A stretch of 64,000 nt of DNA from Sipunculus nudus (Eukaryota > Annelida > Sipuncula > Golfingiida > Sipunculidae): positions 19,229,714 through 19,293,713 of the forward strand of contig CM049320.1 of assembly GCA_026874595.1 (NCBI GenBank), given 5' to 3'. The translations under genes were made by a program, and so were the position numbers. Below the pieces are notes generated by a model. The model made no database searches. It saw only the letters and a program-made list of their open reading frames with translations, and had not been told where the DNA came from. Of the stretch, positions 23,256 to 33,163 are shown piece by piece; position 1 is the stretch's first letter; every line of letters begins with the position of its first letter.

Positions 23256-24539
23256 TGTCAAGGTTTCAACCCCAGGCAATCCTAAGGTACCTTGCCCCCA
23301 GGTTCTTCCATCATCAAATAATCAAATACAGCACGTGGATGCACAGTTCCATGCAAACAGAGACAAGTCAGCAAGTATTTATATTATATTTATTAACAAA
23401 AATACACTTATATAGTATCTTAACGGTGCATAAAATCAGTGGCTCTGGCTTGGCGACAACACGTCAAGGCAAATGAATGAAAAGGGTCCTGAATGTGTCA
23501 CGATACCAGTTAAATCTGCAAAGATTAAAGAGAAGAGACTTGAGACTTTATATGAGACTTCTTTAAAAATCTGAGCTACCTTAAGAGTTACTCCTTTTAC
23601 TGTATACCAGTACACTGTATACCAGTACCGATACGAATTAGATGTATATATATAATATTGCTTAGATGCTTATATACACATTAACTAGTCAGTTTACAGG
23701 TTGAAAGAGTAACAATGGTAATACAAAGATACCAAGATAATACTGGTCTTCCTAGCTTTTACTTTATTACTGTATATATGGGCTACAATAAAGAAGGAGT
23801 TTCTGGAAACTTTTCAAGAAACAAATGTGGGACTCACAAAAAAATGCTGTATCGGTTATGCTGTACACTTAGACCTGGCACTGGCAGTCAGCCCTGAGGT
23901 CCTTTTGGTCCCTAGTACTTGGCCCACAGAATACCACACGCTCCTGAGTAGGTGTTTCCATTCTCATAGTAGTAGGTTAAAGAAGTGGTTCTCACCAAAC
24001 GGTTATGCCCATGAGCTGGCCTTAGGCTTAATAAACCCAGTAAGAGTTGGCCTTATTGAAAGTTCAAGTGTCCAGGTTCTGTTCCACTCTGAAAAACACA
24101 TCTCTAGACCCCAAATTATGTACAGTTCATGGTGGGTGTACAGAGCACATCCTCATGCTACGAGGGTCTCATGCCAACTGCCGTTCCTCTCCCTGAGAGC
24201 CAACTTGGCCCCAGCCTGAATTCCCCAAAAAGCCCCAGAACCAGTTTGTGAAATTATTGTAACCCTATCCTTGTTCAAGTCTTTTATTAAAGAAACACCA
24301 CAGAGTTGCTATGCTTCAGTGATCACTGTGCACCACTGAAAGAAACCCCACTCGAGTGGGGACTATAGGAAAGCACAGGTTTGTTATAAATGACTGAGGG
24401 GGGGGGGGGGGGGGGGTTGTTTCTACCAGTATATGGGTGAACCCATGGGGGGGGGGGGGAATTTACACTTTGGAGGGTGGCAATAATAATAATATTGGCT
24501 TTATTATACTAAACGTGTCATAGGGGCAATTCTGTGACA
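23256..24539 (-). repeat. 3' LTR of the Gmr1-like element
   Basis: 1,284 bp partner of 29951-31233, with TGTCA/TGACA ends. It has a G run at 24398-24416 and a second G run near 24449-24460 that is shortened in the other LTR. The differences from the 5' LTR are mostly single-base changes plus a short insertion near 24,940 of the opposite copy's equivalent region (about 30636). Confidence 0.93.
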
Positions 24540-24551
24540 TCACTCCCCCCT
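24540..24551 (-). other. Polypurine tract of the LTR element
   Basis: On the minus strand AGGGGGGAGTGA lies directly before the 3' LTR (after a run of T), the expected place for plus-strand priming. Confidence 0.75.
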
Positions 24552-24753
24552 AAAAAAAATGCATTTTCTCATAATATTATCGATTCCTCAGTTACGTTAG
24601 GACTCCTTATTCCGAATATCATGCAACATTCAGATTATAACATATTTCAAGATTGGTTGTTTCGTATATTTCAATTATTACCACTAAGCCACTTTTTAAG
24701 TATATGTGCATTTTACAATATATACAATATGTAAATCGACAATGATGCATCAA

Positions 24754-27700
24754 CTAAACCAATTGGACAATGCTCAAGAAATCTGGTCCATGGTTATCCT
24801 TCCCGGGAACTGTTTCCACCTTAAACTGATACTCTTGCAGTATCATGGCCCATCTCATAATCCGTTTGTTAAGTGTTTTGGACTGGTTTATGTATAATAC
24901 GGGCTTATGATCGGTCTGAATCACAAAAGGTCTGCCGAACAAATACACATCAAACTTTCCTGTGGCCCACACGATGGCTAGAGCTTCCCTTTCGATCACA
25001 GAGTAATTCTGTTCTGCATCGGAAAGTTTACGACTTCCATAAGCCACTGGGAAAAAAAGACCATTAGCCTCCTGCATAAGGATGCATCCCAACCCTTTGT
25101 CGGAAGCATCTGTTCTCAAAACAAACTGTTTCGAGAAATCAGGTAATTGCAGGATTGGAGGTTTCACCAGCATGGACTTGAGAGTCAGAAAAGACTTTTC
25201 CTGAGCATCACCCCACTGGATTTTATTACTCTGACCTCTACGAGTCAGATCTGTTAGGGGCACTGCCACCTCTCCATAATTGGGAATGAATTTCCGGTAA
25301 TACCCGGAGAGTCCTAGAAATGATCTCACCTTTTTAGTAGTAGGTCGTTCTGTACTATGGATCTTACTCAAGAGCTGGGGATCCGTTGCTAGTCGACCTT
25401 TGCCAACCATGTGTCCTAGAAATTCCAAATCTGAGAATCCAAAGAAACATTTTGCAGGTTTTGCGGCCAAGTTAGCCTGCTTGAGTATCCTAATAACAGT
25501 CTCTAGAAGACTCATGTGTTCTGACCATGTAACAGAATGACACAGGACATCATCTATGTAACAACAGACGCCCCTGACATTGGAAAATAGCTTCCTCATC
25601 ATCCTGGTGAATACAGCACCAGCCACCACCAGACCAAATGGCATGAACCGAAACTGATACTGACCATCAGGCGTAACGAAAGCAGTCAGGTGCTTCGATT
25701 GAGGGGCCATAGGAATCTGCCAGTACCCTTTGGTGAGGTCTAGTTTAGAGAAATATCGGCTTTTGTGGAGTTCAGCAAATAAGTCATCAGGATTAGGCAT
25801 AGGTTCAGGGTCAAAAAGTATGAGCCGGTTTAATTTGCGGAAATCAACACAAAAACGCAACGACGAATCTTTTTTTCTTACCATTACTACTGGCGAACTG
25901 TAATTTGAGCTTGACCTTTCTATGACACCCAACGAAAGCATATCACGTATTTCCTCCCTCATTGTATCCCTCAAAGCATGGGGTACAGAATAAGGTTTGG
26001 ATCTGACAGGCTGGTCTGTGATGAGTTGCAACTCACATTCTATAATGTGTGTTTGCTTTGGGACATCCGAAAAATGGTTCTCGAACTTAATTAAAAGGGC
26101 TCTAAGCTCAGCGGATTGTTCTGAAGAAAGATCCTTACTGATATGAACATCGGATGGTCCTTGTTTGCGGGTCACGCTTGGTAATGGAACAATGCTCTTT
26201 CCATCATCAATGCCTACCTTTTGTTGCATTTCCATAGGACTGCGCAGGATAGGCTCTTTGATCTCATAGGTAGAGCAAGACAGATCAAACAGACAACCTG
26301 CAGTCACTTCGGAGTTGTCTCTGGATATATACTCCTTTAACATATTGATGTGGAAGGATTTAATCTTACCGTTAACCTTTATCTTGTAGTCACAATCATT
26401 GAACCGGTGTAGTACTTCAAATGGGCCCTTCCACTGAAGCAACAACTTATTTTTGTCTGTGGGGAGCAAGACCAAAACTTTGTCACCTACCTGCAAATGT
26501 CGAGGCTTGGCCCTCCGATTATAGTATACTCTGTATCTTTCCGCTGACTGACTTTGCATCTGTTGAGCCAAATCACAGGTTTCCTTCAGCTTCTGCTTAA
26601 GATCTGGAACATATTGATATGTGGTTTTAACCTCTGATTCAGTACCTTCTTTCGTCAGTAACTCCTTCAGTACCATCATCGGACTTCTCACATGCCTGCC
26701 ATAAAGTAAGTCGAATGGTGAAAAGCCACCAAGAGAATCATACGGGGACTCACGGTAAGCAAACAGGACTGGTGCCAGATACCGGTCCCAGTCCCGTGGC
26801 CTTTCTGCACACATTCTCTTCAGCATTTTCTTCAACGTATCGTTGAATTTTTCAACCATACCATTACACCTGGGATTGTAAGGGGTTGTAGTAAGTTGCT
26901 TGATACTAAGCAGACGACTTACCTCTCTCATTACTGATGATGTGAACTGACTACCCATATCTGTAAGAACTTCAGCTGGAATGCCTAATCTACTATAGAT
27001 ATCAATGAGAGCCTCTGCTACGGTTTCGGCTTCAACATTCCATAGCGCTATAGCCGCTGGGTAACGGGTAGCATAATCCATTACGGTTAGAATGAAACGG
27101 TTACCTCGTTCTGACGCAGGATGGATAGGCCCGACCAGGTCCATGGCTATACGTTGATAGTGTTGATCAATAAGGGGCATTCTACCGAGAGGCACCTTTG
27201 TCACCTTACCTTTCTGGATGGTCCTTTGACAGATATCACACGACTTGCAATACTGTGCTACATCAGCTTGCACACCTGGCCAATGGAAATGGGAAACTAC
27301 TCTCTCAAGAGTGCGACCTATACCTTGATGTCCAGACATTATGCCTTCATGGGCTAGTTTAATCACGTCCGCCCTGAAACATGTTGGTACCACAAATTGA
27401 GTGTGGTAACTGCTTTGAACATATTTATCCGGCCTCATACGAACCAAGGCCCCATTCTTCGTGTCAAACTTGAACTTACCTTCTTGCTTTTGAGAAACCT
27501 TGTCCCAGAGAATTGACAATGATTTGTCATTCTGTTGTGCCTCGAGGAATTCTGCACGAGTGACCTCTGCTATGGGACTCGGTACAGACAGTGGTTTTGT
27601 TGGTTTACTCACCTTCTTAACCATGGCTCTGGTTTGTACTGAGCTGGCAGTTTCTATCACAGGATGGGACCAACTGGGATCGGGACACTGTGGTTCCCGT

Positions 27701-28686
27701 GCCCCTTTTATATTCCCAATGATCACATCGTAGACAGGATTATCCATGCACAAAGCTTCCATTTCACCAACAAAGTAGGGGATGTTTACATAAACTTTAG
27801 CTAGAGGAAACTGTTTTACTGTACGATCTATAAGTACACAAGTTTGTGTTTTCCCGGTCAAGTGACCATTATTGACAAGTGCGGATCTTACAACCGCACT
27901 GCTACAACCGGTATCCCTCAAGACTGAAACCTCATGTTCAGCCAAAGCACCCTTACATGTTGGCATACCAGGCGGGTGGGATTCTGGTGTGCCCACCTTA
28001 CCCGGACATTCGACATTCAACATTTCTATTCCGGACCTACGTGTTGTCTGAAAGCATGCTTGTGCCTCTGATACACCTGAACTCACCTCAGACTTACTTG
28101 TTTTAAGAGCTTCCTTGATGACTTCTACCAGCAAAGCCTTCGGGTCCAGCATTTGAAATCCCTGCACATTACTTTTATTCCTTATTGGTAACTTACATTG
28201 GAATGATTTGTGTCCCTGACCACCACAATTGTAACACTTGTATCCTTGAAAATTACCAGTGGCAGTTTTAGGCCCGGTAGAAGAACTTGTATATGTATAA
28301 CTTGTAGTACCCCTAGGACCATTGAAGGATTGTTTACCCACTCCCGGTTGTTTTCCTTTATCCTGATTACTACCGGGAAATGGTTTATTAGAACCAGTAA
28401 AACTGGACTTTCCATGTGCTTCAACAAACCGTTCAGCCATTTCTGTCATCGCATCAATATTCGAACAGCTTCTCTCCCTCAAGAAAACTGAAAGATCATT
28501 TGAACAAGAATTCATGAATTGTTCCCTCAAGAAAAGATCTATCAGGTTCTCATATGTATGTTCCATATCTACCATTCTAATCCAGTTATGCAAGTATCCA
28601 CTGATTCTTGAGGCAAACTGACTTGGCGTCTCATTCTTCTGAGGTCGGGATGTACGGAACCTAGTCCTGTAACCTTCATCAGTCAT
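24754..28686 (-). CDS. gag-pol polyprotein (capsid end, PR, IN, RT, RNase H)
   Basis: 1,310 codons without a stop. In order: end of capsid (1-95), a CCHC zinc knuckle CYNCGGQGHKSFQC (~151-164), protease with DTG (~258), integrase zinc-binding region with LAHEG....GHQG and CKSCDIC (~443-485), integrase core with Asp ~514, Asp ~575 and Glu ~611 (35 residues between the last two), reverse transcriptase with YIDD at ~1043, and RNase H with TDASDKG at ~1192 and TDHKP, ending at PDFLSIVQLV. All core catalytic residues are visible. The integrase-before-RT order is the opposite of ordinary Gypsy elements. No chromodomain was seen. It lacks its own start context, being the continuation of gag after the nonsense codon at 28692-28690. 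Confidence 0.93.
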   Translation of the reverse strand: MTDEGYRTRFRTSRPQKNETPSQFASRISGYLHNWIRMVDMEHTYENLIDLFLREQFMNSCSNDLSVFLRERSCSNIDAMTEMAERFVEAHGKSSFTGSNKPFPGSNQDKGKQPGVGKQSFNGPRGTTSYTYTSSSTGPKTATGNFQGYKCYNCGGQGHKSFQCKLPIRNKSNVQGFQMLDPKALLVEVIKEALKTSKSEVSSGVSEAQACFQTTRRSGIEMLNVECPGKVGTPESHPPGMPTCKGALAEHEVSVLRDTGCSSAVVRSALVNNGHLTGKTQTCVLIDRTVKQFPLAKVYVNIPYFVGEMEALCMDNPVYDVIIGNIKGAREPQCPDPSWSHPVIETASSVQTRAMVKKVSKPTKPLSVPSPIAEVTRAEFLEAQQNDKSLSILWDKVSQKQEGKFKFDTKNGALVRMRPDKYVQSSYHTQFVVPTCFRADVIKLAHEGIMSGHQGIGRTLERVVSHFHWPGVQADVAQYCKSCDICQRTIQKGKVTKVPLGRMPLIDQHYQRIAMDLVGPIHPASERGNRFILTVMDYATRYPAAIALWNVEAETVAEALIDIYSRLGIPAEVLTDMGSQFTSSVMREVSRLLSIKQLTTTPYNPRCNGMVEKFNDTLKKMLKRMCAERPRDWDRYLAPVLFAYRESPYDSLGGFSPFDLLYGRHVRSPMMVLKELLTKEGTESEVKTTYQYVPDLKQKLKETCDLAQQMQSQSAERYRVYYNRRAKPRHLQVGDKVLVLLPTDKNKLLLQWKGPFEVLHRFNDCDYKIKVNGKIKSFHINMLKEYISRDNSEVTAGCLFDLSCSTYEIKEPILRSPMEMQQKVGIDDGKSIVPLPSVTRKQGPSDVHISKDLSSEQSAELRALLIKFENHFSDVPKQTHIIECELQLITDQPVRSKPYSVPHALRDTMREEIRDMLSLGVIERSSSNYSSPVVMVRKKDSSLRFCVDFRKLNRLILFDPEPMPNPDDLFAELHKSRYFSKLDLTKGYWQIPMAPQSKHLTAFVTPDGQYQFRFMPFGLVVAGAVFTRMMRKLFSNVRGVCCYIDDVLCHSVTWSEHMSLLETVIRILKQANLAAKPAKCFFGFSDLEFLGHMVGKGRLATDPQLLSKIHSTERPTTKKVRSFLGLSGYYRKFIPNYGEVAVPLTDLTRRGQSNKIQWGDAQEKSFLTLKSMLVKPPILQLPDFSKQFVLRTDASDKGLGCILMQEANGLFFPVAYGSRKLSDAEQNYSVIEREALAIVWATGKFDVYLFGRPFVIQTDHKPVLYINQSKTLNKRIMRWAMILQEYQFKVETVPGKDNHGPDFLSIVQLV

Positions 28687-28689
28687 TTG

Positions 28690-29172
28690 TTATTCCCTTA
28701 ACAATGCTAATTTCAATATACTATAGTCTAAGGCATCTTCAGAGGAAAGTCTAGAATAAACATTAAGTGCCTTACCTTTCAGGAGGGCACTAAGCCGAAG
28801 AGCCCAGTCACTTTTGTTCCACTTCTGGCTTGTTGCAAATCTCTCAAAACGATCAAGATATGCATCCAACTGGTCAGTATTTTCATCAAAGGTAGGAATT
28901 TTTACAGAAGGAATGGATACACTACTGGGACTTACCTCTTGAATCGGACTTGCCTCAGCTATCTGGGCTTTCAATTTCAGAACTTCTAGTTCATGCTCAC
29001 GTGAGCGATTGAAAGCTCTTTCATCACGCTCCCTAGCTCTTTCGTCACGCTCCCTCTCTCTCTCCTTTTTCTCCTCCATATGCTTCATCTCCCTATCGAC
29101 AAAACTTTGGAGATCACCCCCTTTAAACCCTAATCTCTCCCCTAGAGAAACAATTTCTTTGAGGTCTTCCAT
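28690..29172 (-). pseudogene. gag N-terminal part of the Gmr1-like element
   Basis: Starts MEDLKEIVSLGERLGFKGGD (ATG at 29172; the open frame continues upstream to 29280 without a better start). It has a strongly charged coiled segment rich in Glu-Arg repeats, then a capsid-type region (LDAYLDRFERFA, WALRLSALLKGKAL). It stops at TAA 28692-28690 and the same frame reopens two codons later, at 28686, with the rest of the capsid. So this is one gag-pol frame cut by a single nonsense codon, not two genes. Confidence 0.85.
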
Positions 29173-29374
29173 TGTAAAGGAATATACAATACTCCAGTAA
29201 CAGTTCACAATACCAACTAATTGCAGGGACTTTATCAAAAATACACAAGAATGAGTTAACTTAACAGAACCCTGTACCACAGTAGACTGCCATAACCCGA
29301 ACGACTGCTAATGTCAATTATACGAACTAACAAGTCTGCTCCTGTGCCCTATAATAATAATCAACATGCACAGT

Positions 29375-29750
29375 TTGCCGCCGTAGCGTGCTAAAACTGG
29401 ACCTCAGCCGTAGCCGACAAATCACCACCGCAGCGTGACTATACTATAAAAAAACAGCCAGAGCTGTGAACAAATGACATCCGCAGTGACCATACAAAAT
29501 AGCCGCAGCTATAAACAAATTACCACCGCAGTGTAACTACACAAGACAGCCGCAGCTGTTACCAAATTACTGCCGCAGCAGGAATAAACGAAACAAACAC
29601 GGCCGCAGCGTGTCTGTACCAAACAGCCTCAGCTGTAAACAAATCCGCCCTAGCGGGAATACACAAAACAAACACCACCGCAGCGTGTCTGTACCAAACA
29701 GCCTCAGCTGTAAACAAATCCGCCATAGCGGGAATACACAACCTGACCTC
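29375..29750 (-). repeat. CCGCAG-rich leader repeats of the LTR element
   Basis: Between the PBS and gag. Two near-perfect 75 bp units (from about 29606 and 29681) carry GCAGCGTGTCTGTACC and CAGCCTCAGCTGTAAAC. Several degenerate copies with CCGCAG and CAGC(C/T)GCAGCTG lie upstream to 29375. Packaging or translation control is possible but unproven. Confidence 0.8.
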
Positions 29751-29930
29751 GAGGAGTTGGCTCTTTACCTGATGTTATCAAATGACACTACCTGCAACAC
29801 AGTTGCACTCAAGGATTTCCTTTTACAGAGTGGACCAGACTGGACAATTAAACATCTCAATTGCTTGGAACTGTGCTTCTCCCTTAGATATATAATACTA
29901 ATTAATTAAGAAATATCTCCTTCAGGAGAT

Positions 29931-29948
29931 ATCCTGGTCACGGCACCA
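29931..29948 (-). other. Primer-binding site of the LTR element
   Basis: On the minus strand, two bases after the 5' LTR, the sequence reads TGGTGCCGTGACCAGGAT. It begins TGG as expected for pairing with a tRNA 3' CCA end. Which tRNA it matches was not determined. Confidence 0.75.
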
Positions 29949-29950
29949 TT

Positions 29951-31233
29951 TGTCAAGGTTTAAACCCCAAGCAATCCTAAGGTACCTTGCCCCCAGGTCC
30001 TTCCATCATCAAATAATAAAATACAGCACGTGGATGCACAGTTCCATGCAAACAGAAACAAGTCAGCAAGTATTTATATTATATTTATTAACAAAAATAC
30101 ACTTATATAGTATCTTAACGGTGCATAAAATCAGTGGCTCTGGCTTGGCGACAACACGTCAAGGCAAATGAATGAAAAGGGTCCTGAATGTGTCACGATA
30201 CCAGTTAAATCTGCAAAGATTAAAGAGAAGAGACTTGAGACTTTATATGAGACTTCTTTAAAAAATCTGAGCTACCTTAAGAGTTACTCCTTTTACTGTA
30301 TACCAGTACACTGTATACCAGTACAGATACGAATTAGATGTATATATATAATATTGCTTAGATGCTTATATACACATTAACTAGTCAGTTTACAGGTTGA
30401 AAGAGTAACAATGGTAATACAAAGATACCAAGATAATACTGGTCTTCTTGGCTTTTACTTTATTACTGTATATATGGGCTACAATAAAGAAGGAGGTTCT
30501 GGAAACTTTTCAAGAAACAAATGTGGGACTCACAAAAAAATGCTGTATCGGTTATGCTGTACACTTAGGCCTGGCACTGGCAGTCAGCCCTGAGGTCCTT
30601 TTGGTCCCTAGTACTTGGCCCACAGAATACCACACAGACGGCTCCTGAGTAGGTGTTTCCATTCTTATAGTAGCAGGTTAAAGTAGTGGTTCTCACCAAA
30701 CGGTTATGCCCATGAGCTAACCTTAGGCTTGATAAACCCAGTAAGTGTTGGCCTTATTGAAAGTTCAAGTGTCCAGGTTCTGTTCCACTCTTAAAACACA
30801 TCTCTAGACCCCAAATTATGTACAGTTCATGGTGGGTGTACAGAGCACATCCTCATGCTACGAGGGTCTCATGCCAACTGCCGTTCCTCTCCCTGAGAGC
30901 CAACTTGGCCCCAGCATGAATTTCCCAAAAAGCCCCAGAACCAGTTTGTGAAATTATTGTAACCCTATCCTTGTTCAAGTCTTTTATTAAAGAAACACCA
31001 CAGAGTTGCTATGCTTCAGTGATCACTGTGCACCACTGAAAGAAACCCTACTCGAGTGGGGACTATAGGAAAGCACAGGTTTGTTCTAAATGACTGAGGG
31101 GGGGGGGGGGGGGGGTTGTTTCTACCAGTATATGGGTGAACCCATGGGGGAGGAATTTACACTTTAAAGGGTGGCAATAATAATAATATTGACATTATTA
31201 TACTTAACGTGTCATAGGGGCAATTCTGTGACA
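29951..31233 (-). repeat. 5' LTR of the Gmr1-like element
   Basis: 1,283 bp, near-identical to 23256-24539. As read on the plus strand it starts TGTCAAGG and ends TTCTGTGACA. It contains a long G run at about 31098-31115. The small ORFs inside are not genes. It lies at the start of the element because the coding strand is minus. Confidence 0.93.
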
Positions 31234-31238
31234 CAAGG
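31234..31238. repeat. Target-site duplication CAAGG, right copy
   Basis: Matches 23251-23255 exactly and lies directly after the TGACA end of the right LTR. Beyond it the interrupted tandem repeat resumes. Confidence 0.85.
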
Positions 31239-31680
31239 TATGCATTAGAACAATGTCTGACAAAAATTTGAATGAAATCTGATAATATTTAGGAAAGTTA
31301 TCGCACGGAAATGAAAATCTGACGGACTGACAGAGTGACAGACACTCCAAAATTATCCCAACCAATATTAGCATGAGAGCAATTACTGACCAGATTTGGA
31401 TGAAATCAAATAATATTGAGGAAAGTAATGGCACAGACACGAAAACCTGACAGACGGACAGACGGAGTGACAGAGAGACAGAAGCCAGACACTCCAAAAC
31501 CAATCCCAACCAAGGTAAGCGTGAGAGCAATCATTGACCAAAATTGAATTAAATCGGATAATATTAAGGAAAGTTATCGCACCGAAACGAAAACCTGACA
31601 GACAGACAGACAAAGCGACAGACAGACAGACAGAAACCAGACACTCCAAAACAAATTCCAATCAATGTTTGCATGAGAGT
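31239..31680. repeat. ~150 bp tandem repeat with GACA motif, right of LTR element
   Basis: Three further units of the same family (CCAACCAA near 31358, 31506 and 31657), ending at a (TA)-rich tract. Together with 22575-23250 it formed one array before the retrotransposon inserted. Confidence 0.85.
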
Positions 31681-31790
31681 ATATATATATGTATGTTTGT
31701 GTTTATATATATATATATATATATATATTTATAAATGTGACAGGGTGTGATTTCCTTGTTGATTTCCTTGTACCTATACGACCGGGGTGT

Positions 31791-31829
<39 letters not shown>

Positions 31830-31902
31830 TGCTTTCCTGCGATACACAACTGCTTGAGTGCTCTTTGGTACGACACAAGAGCTTTATAATTATATGAAAA
31901 TA

Positions 31903-32031
31903 GAGGAATCAAATTTTGTCAGACATTTTTATTACAACGTACGAACCATACCATCCTAATCAGACTGAGGACAACAATATGTTGCATGAAACAACGTAGT
32001 AGTAAAGCTGTTTGACAAAATGTGATTCCTC
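31903..32031. mobile_element. 129 bp TA-flanked MITE-like inverted repeat
   Basis: Ends GAGGAATCAAATTTTGTCAG and its inverted match CTGTTTGACAAAATGTGATT, then CCTC, about 24 bp with a few mismatches, with TA on both sides. It is non-coding. The size and TA duplication fit Tc1/mariner-type MITEs, though flanking (TA)n makes the duplication weak evidence. Confidence 0.6.
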
Positions 32032-32151
32032 TATATTTATATATATATATAATTATATAGATATATAAATATATAGATGTAAACATATGTATATATATGT
32101 AAATATGTATAAAGATATACGAACACATTTTATTGTGTTCACCTCGTAACA

Positions 32152-32184
<33 letters not shown>

Positions 32185-32232
32185 CATATATATATAGTAA
32201 AATGCCCTATACGATTGACGTAAGGCAATATA

Positions 32233-32510
32233 CTACATGTAAATCACGTCAGTGTTTCTGACCCATGGCAAGTCTGAGTTTCAGCTTTTGGCGATCATCA
32301 GGCGACTGAGTACTCGTCAAAGAGATTTGTAGTGGTCATTTGTTTTTTTTTTCCGCCATTCGGTGGTTTTCCTGAATGGCGACAAATTCTATTAAGCAGG
32401 AACGGCAACGCATAAGTACAACTCAACAAGCGAAATGAACTAATCTCTAAGTGTCATGAAACTCAGAGTTGCCATGCATGGGTAAGACACACTGACTTGT
32501 TTTACATGTA

Positions 32511-32511
<1 letters not shown>
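32233..32511. mobile_element. 279 bp TA-flanked MITE-like inverted repeat
   Basis: The terminal inverted repeats are about 55-60 bp. The left begins CTACATGTAAATCACGTCAG and continues to TCTGAGTTTCA; the right is the inverse with small indels (TGAAACTCAGAGTTGCCATG to ACATGTAG). TA lies on each side and a (TA)n tract follows. On the minus strand the left arm contains CTGATGA followed by GAAAC, which recalls a hammerhead ribozyme core. Confidence 0.65.

Positions 32512-32512
<1 letters not shown>

Positions 32513-32560
<48 letters not shown>
32513..32560. repeat. (TA)n microsatellite
   Basis: TA run directly after the 279 bp MITE-like element. Confidence 0.95.
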
Positions 32561-32565
<5 letters not shown>

Positions 32566-32938
32566 ATCCTAATCCCCCATACATTCCCACTTGACCTTGG
32601 CTGAGTTTGACAACGAATACTTACAAAACTTCATAAACTGTCTTTTAACAGACTACATGCAACTGACGATTGCGATGGCACGAAATCACTTGTTAATAAC
32701 TGATATATACTTAATTTTTAGGTCACGCGGAAATCCATACCAGATTTGAAGTTCAATAATATAATATGAAGCTACCAGAGTTTTTAAATTTTAGAGTGTA
32801 TATTAAGAAAAGATGACAGAATAGCTAGTTTACGAATCATTACAGGTATGGCGCTATTTTAATCTTGTTTAAAGTTTATGACAAATATATTTCATAATAT
32901 CTGACATGTTTTTAAGGATAAACATTTTTGGCATTTAC

Positions 32939-33163
32939 GACCATCTGGATCATCACAGATAGCAATGGCTGAAGACGGTACGAGAAATTTGTTCGTCAGA
33001 AGAACGCAAACCCCTCCGCATTTCATTGTTCCTAGACAGATAGGATGAACTTGTCTCTTGCAGATGTTTTCACAGTCCTTGTTCGACAACTGTCTGTAAT
33101 GCACTCGTTTTAGTTCCGTGTTTGTGGAGCTATCAGCGAGACTGCACGTTCCGCCTTCCGTAG
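32939..33163 (-). CDS. Candidate Cys-rich exon, maybe 5' part of the lectin gene
   Basis: An open frame of 75 codons between a CATTCCAG acceptor and a C/GTAAAT donor, phase 1 at both ends, so it could splice to the lectin exon at 22490 across a 10.4 kb intron. It contains eight Cys (KDCENICKRQVHPICLG, MKCGGVCVLL, AICDD). The spacing is loosely like PAN/apple domains, which precede lectin domains in some mollusc proteins; that similarity is weak. Read without the donor, the frame ends at a stop 32892-32894 with three more Cys, so it could instead be the last exon of a separate small secreted protein. Confidence 0.4.

Larger units (their letters stand above)
23256..31233 (-). mobile_element. 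Gmr1-like Ty3/Gypsy LTR retrotransposon, near-complete
   Basis: A 7,978 bp element transcribed from the minus strand. It has two ~1.28 kb LTRs that start TGTCA and end TGACA, a primer-binding site beside the 5' LTR (29931-29948), a polypurine tract beside the 3' LTR (24540-24551), and 5 bp target duplications CAAGG on both sides. One long gag-pol frame (29172 down to 24754) is interrupted once by an in-frame TAA. Pol order is protease, integrase, reverse transcriptase, RNase H: integrase comes before RT. Known: this copia-like order inside Ty3/Gypsy defines the Gmr1 group, first described from fish and other deuterostomes. The LTRs differ at roughly 30 places by eye, so the insertion is fairly recent but not brand new. 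Confidence 0.95.

Noticed and set aside
23827-24219. 130-codon ORF (+), with a shorter equivalent at 30448
   Set aside because: It lies entirely inside the LTR and is disrupted in the other LTR; no domain is recognisable.
27121-28491. Several 75-93 codon plus-strand ORFs
   Set aside because: Antisense shadows of the retroelement gag-pol frame.
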